Positions 45,990 to 56,405 of a DNA stretch of 64,000 nucleotides are shown one piece after another. This DNA is from Astragalus membranaceus. Its lineage: Eukaryota > Streptophyta > Magnoliopsida > Fabales > Fabaceae. The DNA lies in NCBI GenBank assembly GCA_039519185.1, contig CM076849.1:103435077-103499076 (forward strand), read 5' to 3'. The notes beneath the pieces were generated by a model. That model ran no database searches. It worked only from the letters and a program-made list of their open reading frames with translations, and was not told the origin of the DNA. Both the position numbers and the translations under genes were made by a program. The stretch's first letter is position 1; each line of letters begins with the position of its first letter.

Positions 45990-46300
45990 ATTAATTTAAA
46001 AAAAAATCGGATTTACGTGCCTCAAACGTAAATCCGCTTTGTATTTTTTACAAATCGGATATACCCCATCCAGGTAAATCCGATTCTTTAAAAGATATAA
46101 GCGGATTTAGGTAAATCCGATTGCGCATCGGATTTAGCTAAATCCGATTAATTAAAATTTTGCTTTCTGGACTAAATTAAATGGTCAAATTGGATTTATC
46201 TGTCAGTTTGATAGATCCGGTTTGACTTATGCGTGTGTATTTATTACGTATTTAAAGCTAATCGGATTTACCTGGCATTTAGGTAAATCCGATTACCAGA
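45990..46300. repeat. MULE right subterminal GTAAATCCGATT motifs
   Basis: Roughly ten alternating copies of AATCGGATTTAC and GTAAATCCGATT, mirroring the left end. Confidence 0.75.
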
Positions 46301-47590
46301 TAAAGTGGTCCCCCCCCAAAGAATCTTCCAAAAGTCAATTTTTGTAATTTATGTCATGGGTATTTTTGGGATTACGGTTTTGGGTGGGGGTAGATGGGAG
46401 TTAATGGGGATATAAAAAAAACCCTTAAAAGAATTGGTAACAAAGGGAATATGAAAAAACAAGGCCTACGGCCTTTTGTTGAAGGAAAAGAGAGGGAAGT
46501 GGGATGAACATTATATTCAATATATTATAAGTCCAAACCCATGAATAATAATCCCACACTTGAAGGAATAGTCCGTTGGTGAGCCAAACAAAAGTACCAC
46601 GTGACCTCAGCAACAATTTGGGGGATTGCACGTAACCTAGGCCTTCAATTATAAAAGGTTAGCTGCACAATCAAATTGAGAGGAGCCGTAATCGAGAACA
46701 AAGAAGAAAAGGACGACAACAATATTACAATAGGACACAGGGAGAGGAGAAAAGGAGATTTCTGGGTACCGTTCTTGACACTGTGAGAGAGCTCTTGAGC
46801 AGAAAAATGAGACTAAATTTTCAAAATCAGAAATTTCTCTATTCCGGGTTATTTTTATCTCTGTAATTTATGACTCCTAATTTTATTTCAATGTTCTTGA
46901 ACACTATGGATAACTAAATCCTCTTTTAGGGTCTTAGGTGGATCTTGCTTTATTAGAGATCTTTCTATGTTTTAATTTATGCTTTGAATTCCTGATTTTT
47001 ATTTTAATTAATATTATCCTATTGTTTTTATTACATAAATAGGATTGACAACATTTGCATGTTTATAATCAATTAGTTGATCAGCGACCGTACTGCAATT
47101 GGTTGGTGGACCTATAGGATAATTGAGACTATAATTAATGCGTGACCAAACTTTAATTTAGTCTTCCAATCATTCAACCTTTTTGCTCTTTATGCTTTTC
47201 TTGAATTTAAATTCTTGCATGACCAAACAAGGGTTAATTTAGGAAAAAGAATATTAATCGCGAATGACCAAACGGGTTAATAGTTTTAGTAAAGGGATTG
47301 GTAATTGAATATAATAAAGGAATTCAGGTAGAATTAGACATAGGGTAATCGAAGCTTGCAAGTGAAACCGTGACCCTAGGCTTCTCTCTATTGGTTAACC
47401 TTTACATTTTAATTATTGCTATTTATTTCTTTTTATTTTAGTTTCTATAACCACCAAACATTCGTTCGTCTAAATAATAGATAATATTGATTGTTTTAGT
47501 ACTTGTTAATTAATCCATGTGGAAACGATAATCTTTTATACTACTTCTGCGATAGAGTACACTTGCTCTAAGTGTGTTTTTAACGCAACA

Positions 47591-47830
47591 TCAGGACTTT
47601 TAAAGTCAAGCGATAGCTCGACTTCGTAAGTTTATTTTAAAGTCAAGCATTCATTGCCTGACTTTAATAATTGATGTTCAGCCGCTGGAAGCATTTTTAA
47701 AGTCGATCCTGAGTCTGACTTTAAATCTATACTTAAGTCAGACATTATTTCGCCTGACTTTAAAAGTTTTTTTGAAGTCAGGTTTAAATCCGCCTGACTT
47801 TAAAAGATTTTTTTTCTTTCAAATTTTGGT
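47591..47830. repeat. CACTA left subterminal repeats, inner part
   Basis: Continues the array cut at 16759. There are about ten TTTAAAGTC(A/G) or GACTTTAAA words, many as TGACTTTAAAAG pairs. Confidence 0.85.
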
Positions 47831-48246
47831 TTAATCTCCCTTCATACACCCTGGATATACGAATTTTGATATATTCTCCCTGCATATACCAGCAAAACCA
47901 TCAAAACACAATAAAAGTACAAAAGCTAAATTACACACGGATAGAAGTAAAAAAGTACATCCAAAGCTAAATTACATTAAAAGTACAAAAGTACAAAAGC
48001 TAGAATTCTGCACTTAAAGTTGCAGAAGTACATCCAAAGCTAAATTACATTAAAAGTACAAAAATACAAAAGCCCCAACAAACAAAATGCTACTATCATA
48101 CCTCATTCAAGCATTTCACAACCAAAATCTGAATAGCAATCCATCACACCCAACCCAATTAAACAACTATCATACCGCATTCAAGCATTTCACGGGTGAA
48201 CAACACCAGACAGAGGACAACATGCACCAGTCAAAATAAACATCAC
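47831..48246 (-). other. CACTA 3' non-coding region
   Basis: No supported gene. It contains a short AT-rich duplicated phrase (ACATTAAAAGTACAAAAGTA at 47973 and 48046; CATCCAAAGCTAAATTACAT at 47958 and 48031). Confidence 0.6.
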
Positions 48247-50282
48247 TTAGGTTGTTTTCTTCCCAACATACAACTTTATAAAAAACTCTGCCCAAACTTG
48301 TCTAACGTGTGTCAACTCTTCATGCGTGAACGGACAACTCGAATTAAACATCTACAAAAACAAAAGTTGAATACGAATCACATGGTTAACTTAATACCTA
48401 CAACATAATAATTACCTAGTAATCATCCTATAAAAGTTGAAAATTTATATTACCTTCTTCCAATTATTAGTGATAGCTGCAGAGACAGTGGTCATCACAT
48501 TTATCATCACATAGTGGCCACAAGAATAAGTATCATTTTCTTTCAGTCCCTATAAATGAATATCAAATATCAAAATTGAATATAATTTACAGTAACAAGT
48601 ATAAAATGAAAATAAAAATTAATGTATTAAATACTTACTTTAAGTGTCACCCAGTGAGGTTTTGTTTTTCTTAAACCCTTCATCCTATTATATCCATCCA
48701 TAGCTCTGTAGGGTAACATCAAATAGTAAGTTACAAGTCTAAAGCATATTAAATCATAAAGTTGTGACAAAAAATTACTAATAAAAGAAAACCTACTTGT
48801 CAACAATTTCAACCAGGGTCTCGTTTGGAAGGCGGTGAAGCGAACACATCCAAACAACTGTATTAACAGAAGGACAGACGACAAACAATCGCCAATGTTT
48901 ACTGCAGAATTGAACAACAATAATTAAATCATAATCAAACAAAGAAATTATATATACACTAGTAACCTTTGGACAGCCCAAGAATGACTGGTTAAAAGAG
49001 TTGCGTTTTTTAGATCCGATGGTTCCTCCACATGGTTCAAGCTAAAAAAATATATGTTTTCAAACTCCTTTGTTAACTCCTCCTTCAACTCTTGCTTCAT
49101 GGCAGCTAGTTTCCCACTATCTGAGGTGAAGCTAGTACGTGAAGTAGGTCCAAATTATTCTGATAGACCCACCCCTCTACCAGCTGCTCGTACACGACCA
49201 CGGGGATCAGGTTTTCCAATGGCTATAGTCAAGATATATTGACGTCCATGTGGAACAAATGTTCCCTGTTTGGCCTGATCAACTAACTCATCCTATAACA
49301 AAAACCATGTGCAATTTAGGCAACATTGTAAAATGTATTTCTCAAGGCGTTGGTGTTTGAATAAAAAATTTAACTTACAATTTTCGAAGCAACGGAAGCT
49401 GACTCATCTGTTGTAAAATATCCTGTTTTCTTCTGATGGGCCAACTTAAATAACTCATGACGTGGAGGAGATGGAGGTTCTACTACTAAGTTTGGATCAC
49501 CGGACTCCTCACGCTTTGCTTCCACGTAGCTCTCTTTCCACTTGCCCTTAATCATCTTATAGCCACCACGAGAGGATGTGTGGTAGAAGTTATTGTGGGA
49601 TTGAATTTTTTTGCCTCTTTCTCTTTTAGTCTGTCATAAATACCAACCAAATGTTATTAGTCGTGACATATTAAATTAAGACGGAAAAATAAAAACTAAA
49701 AATGAGCAAATAATTACCTGAAACTGTTCTTCCATGCGACTCTTTACGAACAAATTCCATGTTTCAGTTGATATGAAACTGTATATATCACATGGAGTTG
49801 TGTCACCCTGATCCTCTTCGGGGCTAAAGATAAATTTTCTAGTGAGTAATGACTTAAATTGCGTCCAACGCTCACCGGCATAAGCAATCCATTTTTTCTT
49901 CAACCTCTCATCATTGGGAATGTCAAATGTTTCCTAAAGTATACAAAAAGGCAGTGTTAATATCACTCTGATATCATTCATTTGGGTGTATACCAATCAA
50001 TATGCAATGAAAAGTTAATACCAAGATATCCAGCCAGATCAAGTCCTTGACCCCGCCATTCACTTTTTCCCAAGCTTCTGATAATATGCTTTCCTTGTGT
50101 CGTGCTAGCAGGGACACATAACTCTTAAATCTGGCAGCCAATTTACCTAGAGGCTCTAGGTGTTCATCAAATTCAATCGGGTACCTATAACCTGGCAAGC
50201 GTCTAAACGTCAAATCCGGTAACGTCGTGGCACGTCTAGTCTTCTTCTTCTTTGTTGGAGGGTTGGTAGATGATTCAGCCAT
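48247..50282 (-). pseudogene. CACTA second gene: TNPA/transposase_24-like N-part with Ulp1-like C-part
   Basis: A multi-exon gene read leftward from ATG 50282. Probable exons with GT/AG borders: 50282-50022, 49933-49718, 49630-49379, 49292 to about 49050, a small one at about 49040-48969, then 48901-48797, 48705-48639, 48549-48454 and 48351-48247 (TAA). The N-part has a basic tail (KKKKTRR) and WxxF-type segments (WTQFKSLLTRKF, WNLFVKSRMEEQF) like plant En/Spm TNPA-type proteins. The C-part has KHWRLFVVCP (His), then SCGHYVM (Cys), the order of a C48/Ulp1 peptidase. The usual Asp after the Trp appears to be Cys (VWMCSLH). A stop interrupts exon 4 (GLSE then TAA). Confidence 0.75.
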
Positions 50283-50818
50283 GATACCTATTTAAGAAAA
50301 ACAAATGCGAGCAACCAATAGCAAATTAACTACACAAGCATCAGGAGCTAACATAAATCAGAAATTGTACTGAATGAATTGCATAAAGCTATATAACAGA
50401 AATCAAACTAATCAACTAACAGAAATAACAATACAAATAAATTAACAAACTAAAAACTGATTGGTAACAAACATCATCAGTATAGCAAATCATCAGTATA
50501 ACAAACATCATCAGTATAGCAAATTTATTCAACACATTATTCAGCTTCTGCAACTGAAAACAAGTGTTAATTTGCTATAACACAACCAACTTAAAAAAAA
50601 TAGTACTAATGTTTATGCAAGCAGGTCAAGTGATGCCAAACACAACCAAAACAAGTGTTAACTAGCTTCTACAACTTATTCAGATTGATTCAAATAATGT
50701 GAGCTAAACCTGAACGGCAGAGAAGCTAATAGCAGCAGGCACACGTCATATTTCATATGAGCAAAGACTTTAATGTCAATCACGTGCTGTCAAAATAATG
50801 GAAAATTCTTTTTAGGGG
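50283..50818 (-). other. Spacer between the two CACTA genes
   Basis: 536 AT-rich bases. A short repeat ACATCATCAGTATA/ATCATCAGTATAGC occurs three times at 50470-50520. No gene seen. Confidence 0.6.
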
Positions 50819-53800
50819 TCAAATTAAAATATCTTCCCATATCCCTTCATTATGATCATCACGAGTCGCACGTACACCGTCCACATCTATGTCCTCATTG
50901 AATATAGGCATTTGTGTAGTAAAAGAAGGAGTCTCAGAAATTTCAAGGGATGAATCTCCGTCTTCACCATTACCATTCATGATTCTTCCTTGTAGGACTA
51001 CTGACCATTTTTTGTTAGAAGGATCATTGACAAAAAAAATTTGTTTTGCTTGGTCAGCCATGATGAAAGGCTCATCCCCATAACTTACCTTGTCTAGGTC
51101 CACCAATGTAAATCCTAACTCATCGGTTTGTACACCATTGTTACTGTTAACCCACTTACATTTAAAACAGGCACTTTAAATTTAGAGTAATTGAGCTCCC
51201 AAATCTCTTCAATAACCCCAAAGTAAGCAATTGACGCATAACATGGTTTTTGTCCTTTGCACTAGAGAAGTGCATTGAAGAAGCCATGACCATAACCCCA
51301 CTATTTTGCATAGTACTCTTATCAACTTGTGCCTTTGTAAAAAATGAGAAATTATTTATATCGTACCCAGACCAACACATGACACTAAACTTTGGTTCAT
51401 TTGCTAGCCACTTTAGTGTATCAGAAGCACTATTATCCTTCATAATATTCTCTTTAAACCAGGTTAAGAATGTCTTGTTGTGCTCTTTCAATAGCGCTTT
51501 TTCATTCATTTGAGGGTTTTTACTCTTGACAATCTTTTTATGAGTAGATAAATAAGGTAATACCTCATCGGTGTTATTCAATATGTACAAACGTGCTTGC
51601 AACACTTCTGCTCTACCCATACTCTTGACCCTTGGACATCGTGTACCCTTACCTTGACACCTCCTTGTATGACGAGACTTGGGAAGCCCTATATGTTTTG
51701 CTTCTGCCAAATAGTCTGGACAAAACTCAATAGCTTCTTCCGTGACATACCTTTCAACAATAGATGCTTCAGGACGATATTGATTCTTCACATAACCATT
51801 AAATGAACCATGATGTTAAAAAATGATGGAGGATAATACATCTCCAATTGACACAAGATAATAGCAGCCTCGTTTTCCAACTCATCCAATTTCTGAGGGT
51901 CAATGACTTTGACACATATAGCATTAAAGAATAAGCACAACCTAGTTATGGCATGTCGAACATATTTTGGCAAGATGCCACGAGACTTTAAGCCAACTAA
52001 TTTGAGATCTTTTATTGACACAAGCCTCTTAAAATTTGAAGAGTAACCTTGTGGAACTTTGATTCCTTGTAGACACTCGCACAAACTTATTTTCTCTTTT
52101 TTTGACAATGTATAACATGCTGGGGGCAAATATGTACGTTTACCTTTTGGCTTTGGATGTAATTTTTCTCTTATGCCCATTTCGCGCAAATCTAAACGAG
52201 AATTTATACCATCCTTTGTCTGGCCTTTAATATTGAGAAGCGTCCCGATAACACTATCACAAACATTTTTCTCGACATGCATGACATCAAGACAGTGCCT
52301 TACATAAAGACTAGACCAATACGGAAGATCAAAGAACACTGACCTCTTCTTCCACTTGCTTTTCTCATTGAGCTGCTTTTGCTTTTTGCCAAATACAACT
52401 TTGATGTCCTTAACCACTTGGTAGACTTCTTCTCCAGTCAACACATTCGGAGTAGCTTCATTCTCTTGGCACCCATTAAAAGCTTTTTTCATCCTACGGT
52501 ATGGGTGATTACGTTTGAGATATCTTCGATGCCCAAGGTATACAGTCTTCTTACCATGTTTTAGGTGATGGTAGCACGTGTTTTCTATACAAATAGGACA
52601 ACCTTTATGTCCCTTAACACTATACCCAGACAAGTTCCTGTATGCTGGGAAGTCATTGATTGTGCAAAATAACATCGCACGCAGCTTGAAAGTTTCATTG
52701 GAATACCCGTCAAACACATCCACGCCTTCATCCCACATTTTTCTCAAGTCTTCAACAAACGGACTAAGGTAAACATCTATGTCATTTCCAGGCTGTCGTG
52801 GGCTAGAAATCATCATGGATAACATAACATACTTACGCTTCATGCACAACCAAGGAGATAGATTGTAAATTATAAGGAGAACAGGCCAAGAGCTATGATT
52901 TGTACTTAAGTTACCATATGGGTTCATCCCATCCGAAGCAAGTGCAAGCCTAAGATTTCTTGACTCGGCGCCAAAATCCGGAAACAAACTATCAACCTTC
53001 TTCCATTGTAGAGAGTCAGCCGGATGACGAAGCTGTCCGTCACATTTCCTCTCATCTGCATGCCATCTAATGTTCTTAATTTGCGTCCTTTGCATTTGCA
53101 AACAAGCGTGTGAACCTAGGAATTATTGGAAGGTACCATAAAACTTTGCTGGAGAACTCTTTGAGTTATCATCATCGCAACTAGATTCACCAGTCTTTAC
53201 TTTGTAATGTGACCTATGACACGTAGGACACTTATGCAGCTCCTCAAACTCATTCTGATACAATATGCAATCATTGGGGCAAGCATGTATTTTTTTATAC
53301 TCCACACCCATCGAACACAAAATCTTCTTAGCTTCATACGTACGACACGACAATGTGTTACCTTCTGGAAGCATGTCTTTCAACAAATCAAGCAACTCAG
53401 TGAAACTCTTATTAGTCCACCCATTTATCGCCTTCAGATTGAACAATTTTATCACCGCAGTCAACCGTGTGACTGTTGTACATCCCAAATACAAAGGCTC
53501 TTCTTTATCTTTGCACAAAGTATCGAAGGCATGTGCTTGCTTAAAAGACTTCGGCCCAATATCACGTATCATGTCCTCCATTCGATCATCCATATTTGAA
53601 TCTGCGAAATTATCTCTTTCGGACACACTTGGGATATCTAACTTTTCACCGTGCCATATCCAAGTTGTATAACTACGACAAATCCCATTAACTGATGATC
53701 TCTTATTGTGGCAACTGGTTGTGGTATTCAGTTCACACAATTAACACAAGGACAGTCAAAAGTTCCACCACAACCTTTAAGCTTTGTTTGAGCAAACTCT

Positions 53801-53868
53801 AGAAATTCTTCCACCCCTTTCGCATACTCGTCACTCAACTTACTAGTTTGCATCCAACTATGATCCAT
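50819..53868 (-). pseudogene. TNP2: TNP2-type CACTA transposase, decayed
   Basis: Read leftward. It begins at ATG 53868 with the transposase-associated domain (MDHSWMQ, CPCVNC), shifts frame near 53735, then runs to 53123. A one-base loss near 53150 and a compensating shift near 53080 bracket the LRWHADE region. The main transposase block (53101-51788) contains FPDFGAESRNLRLALASDGMNP, GHKGCPIC and CLDVMHVEKNV, characteristic of TNP2 (transposase_21). About 40 residues are missing at about 51790, within DUF4218. The rest (51791-50819) carries the DUF4216-like end, with a shift near 51160. At least four frame breaks and one deletion. Confidence 0.92.
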
Positions 53869-53962
53869 ATAGCTACACTCAAAAAATAAAAAAATAGATA
53901 ATAATTTTAGATTTCACCTATCAAGTAAAATATTATCAACAAATTCTATCTTTGGAAGGACA

Positions 53963-54695
53963 AGCCACGTTTGGGTGGAAGGAGAGGGAATGCTTCATGC
54001 ACTGTATTTTAAAAAATCAACTCATGGAAACTGGACGGTCCTATACAACAAAAAGCACGTTGAGTCATTCAAAATTTATTTCATCTTGTACACATTCAAA
54101 ATCAGTAACATTGTGTTGCTACCTATGCAGCCTCAAATTTTGTTCATGTCACAATTTTGTTTTTAAGACATTGAGTCAAACTAAGCAAGCATTTCATGAT
54201 ATTTTGGAAGCAAGTCCTACTTAGCTAATGATGGTATTATAAGAGATTGATATTTACCCTTAAAACTTTAAACAATTGGGATCTCAGTGGAAGTTGGAAT
54301 CGACCATTTACCAGCCATCCAAAGGTTTCTTTTTCTTTTACTCATATGATGTACTATAACAAATTGGGATCTCAGTGGCACTCTACAATCTTCCCTTACT
54401 CTCAAAAACTCTTATGATGTACTATAACAGAAAGTTCCAAGAACAGGGGAAAGAGTTACATTAGGTGTGGCAGCAAATAAACCTTTTGCTGTGGTTGGAA
54501 TTGTTTCTGGTATGTTATGCATTGTAAAAAAAAATTTGAACAAAAATAAGTGTGTTAACCACAATGAGACTTTGAGATTTTTCTTTTACTCTCCTTTTTT
54601 CAGCTGATGGAAAGAAGTTAATTTATAAAGTTGATCTCAAACTAAAGAGGTGCAGTCTTTGCCATGACATAAGTGTTGCCGGATGCTCTGTGGTG
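53963..54695 (+). pseudogene. Captured fragment of a carotenoid cleavage dioxygenase gene
   Basis: Exon-like pieces on the strand opposite to TNP2, still separated by introns. Piece 1, 53963 to about 54070: VWVEGEGMLHALYFKKS, GNWTVLYN. Piece 2, about 54255-54324: TLKTLNNWDLSGSWNRPF ending SHPK before GT. Piece 3, about 54427-54508: VPRTGERVTLGVAANKPF, then GIVS before GTATG. Piece 4, 54603-54692: ADGKKLIYKVDLKLKRCSLC followed by HDI. The order and motifs match plant carotenoid cleavage dioxygenases (CCD1-like); HDI would include one of the iron-binding histidines. Introns kept means DNA-level capture. The ends of the gene are missing and there are stops, so it is not functional. Confidence 0.85.
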
Positions 54696-55030
54696 AGTCG
54701 GACATAAGTGTTCAAGCTTGTATTTTTAGCCATTTTTGGAAATCCTATATCTGCTATTGCTGCCCTTTTGGAAGCACTTGCCTCTGATTAATTAATTTAC
54801 CAGAATATATTATGTATTTAATGCGTTTGAATTTGAAATGTGTTGAGAGTTGTTATTTTTTTTTAACAGCAAAATTTGAATATATTTATAAAATGTGTTT
54901 AAGGGACACAAAAAACCCTATTCAGAGATATCATTCACACACAACCAATCCCAAGGATATTAAACTCCACAAATGTACAATATAGTAACAGACTCCAGGA
55001 AGGACCAGAGCAACAGATTGCAAAATATAG
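54696..55030. other. CACTA internal region between the captured fragment and the LTR
   Basis: 335 bases with no supported gene. It may be intron or leader of the TNP2 transcript on the reverse strand. Confidence 0.5.
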
Positions 55031-55124
55031 TGTAACATCCTGGGCCCTTTTCTTACTTAGTAGGCTACCCAGCAATGCACTCATGACCTTCTCTACCCCC
55101 CATGTAGAGTTTTTGCCTTCCGTA

Positions 55125-55190
55125 GGAATCGAACCTTGTACCCTGAGGCTTAGGTACAAGCTCAATGCATTCCCACTACCAATTGAGCTA
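55125..55190 (-). ncRNA. tRNA-like (SINE-head) segment in the LTR
   Basis: On the reverse strand an A box TAGCTCAATTGG (55190-55179) and a B box GGTTCGATTCC (55135-55125), at a spacing seen in tRNA-derived SINEs. No poly-A tail or TSD was found, so this may be a SINE remnant or an LTR feature. Confidence 0.5.
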
Positions 55191-55368
55191 CTAGTCTTCA
55201 CCGTCTTCATATGCACACCACCTAGCTGTGCTTCTTCACCTTTTCTTTTTCCCTTGCTTCTCTGAAAAACAACAACATATAAACAATGAGATACAATTTC
55301 AGTGAGTTCTACCGAGACCCCTACTAACACTCGCGGTCCAGTTTTAAAACATCGTTAACTCAACACGG

Positions 55369-55727
55369 CACCGACTGCGCGAACGCTACTCCCGATGAAC
55401 CGCATTATTTACACATAGCATTCCACCGACTGCGCGAACGCTACTCCCGGCGAACCTGCTATAACTCAGTACGACACCGACTGCGCGAACGCTACTCCCG
55501 GTGACTCGAGTCACATGACCTTTGATACGACACCGACTGCGCGAACGCTACTCCCGATGACCCGTATCGTTTAACTTTTATGGCAACACCGACTGCGCGA
55601 ACGCTACTCCCGGTGAACCATGTTATAAGACCTTTTTACGTACCACCGACTGCGCGAACGCTACTCCCGGTGAACGCAACGCTTAACTTTCAACATAACA
55701 CCGACTGCGCGAACGCTACTCCCGGCG
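55369..55727. repeat. Seven regularly spaced 29-base hairpin repeats
   Basis: Copies at 55369, 55424, 55475, 55531, 55587, 55644 and 55699, each exactly 29 bases, starting CACCGACTGCGCGAACG and ending CTACTCCCGRYG. The spacers are 22-28 bases and differ from one another. Where the end is CGGTG it pairs with the starting CACCG. The period is 51-57 bases. Confidence 0.95.
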
Positions 55728-55829
55728 AACCCCTATCCAATAACAGTTCCGCTATTGGCCTCAGAGCCTAGGGTAGGGGATCATGACTGCCCCTCCTAGT
55801 ATGTCAACATGGGTCGTCACCCAAACTCG

Positions 55830-55834
<5 letters not shown>

Positions 55835-55874
<40 letters not shown>
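55835..55874. repeat. (AT)n microsatellite in the LTR
   Basis: About 20 AT units directly after CTCGATATATAAT. Confidence 0.9.
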
Positions 55875-55876
<2 letters not shown>

Positions 55877-56239
55877 AAAATCATATATAACCACCGACAG
55901 TGGACCGACTCCTTTAATCGATATAATTTATATATCGTGAATTATAGACCGGTTTAGACGAAAAAATAATAATAATCATCCCGCGTCAGTTATACCATAC
56001 CACGTAGGACTCATAGTCCGCTTTATTATTAATAAAACATTAAGTCCACATTCGCTCTCGCATACTAACTCGACACTTTTCAACATAATTTTCAATATCA
56101 AAAACAGTTCATTTTGCCTTAAAAATAGAATATTCAGTTAGGCCTCTGAATAAGCTTTCCAACGCATCTTAGAACACCTCAATCGGGTTCCCGGATCAAA
56201 AGTTATCGCGAAACGAAAAACAGTGTTTGGTTGCTGAAA

Positions 56240-56405
56240 TTCTGCCAATTGGCGCGCGAGTGGCGCGTGGCGCGAAAACGGCGCGCGAACGGCGCGCGAA
56301 CGGCGCGCAAACGGCGCGCGAACGGCGCGCGAACAGACAGCAGGTTCTGCCTACTGGCGCACGAGTGGCGCGTGGCGCGCAAACGGCGCGCAAACAGACA
56401 GCAGG
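56240..56405. repeat. GCGCGC minisatellite in the LTR, 11-base unit
   Basis: GGCGCGCGAAC or GGCGCGCAAAC repeated at 56280-56335. The whole block from TTCTGCC...GGCGCG to ACAGACAGCAGG occurs a second, shorter time at 56345-56405. Confidence 0.9.

Larger units (their letters stand above)
43602..46424. mobile_element. Mutator-like element (MULE) carrying a plant-mobile-domain gene
   Basis: Terminal inverted repeats start GGGTTTTTTTTATAcccc on the left and read the same inward from 46424, with a shared downstream ATCTACCCCCA word. The TSD is imperfect, about 8-9 bases (TTAAAAAA left, TTAAAAGAA right). Many GGATTTAC/GTAAATCC words line both subterminal regions (43741-43920 and 45990-46300). Inside are a plant mobile domain gene (+) and the 5' half of a MULE transposase (-), meeting tail to tail near 45270. 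Confidence 0.85.
16760..47590 (+). mobile_element. Athila-type Ty3/gypsy retrotransposon (Athila-1) with five nested insertions
   Basis: LTRs start TGATAAACTC and end TTTAACGCAACA. The TSD is TCAGG (16755-16759 and 47591-47595). The primer site is complementary to tRNA-Asp. Gag, protease, RT/RNaseH and integrase are all present on the + strand in pieces interrupted by Athila-2, element C, two solo LTRs and a MULE. Without these it would be about 9.3 kb. The integrase C-terminal motif HLPVELEHKA and the RT motif FMDDF are those of the Athila clade. There are multiple stops, frameshifts and one deletion in pol. No env-like ORF is seen after pol. Confidence 0.92.
43331..47590 (+). repeat. 3' LTR of Athila-1, split by a MULE
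   Basis: Starts TGATAAACTCTAACTTAG and ends AACGCAACA, followed by TSD TCAGG. The MULE occupies 43602-46424. Without it the LTR would be about 1.4 kb; the part at 46950-47495 has no counterpart in the 5' LTR. Confidence 0.9.

Noticed and set aside
53963..54695. A functional host carotenoid cleavage dioxygenase gene
   Set aside because: Only an internal part is present, with stops and a lost base, and it lies inside CACTA ends.
55369..55727. CRISPR array
   Set aside because: The repeat/spacer geometry fits, but the context is a plant LTR inside a CACTA element, there are no cas genes, and the spacers are AT-rich and related to each other.
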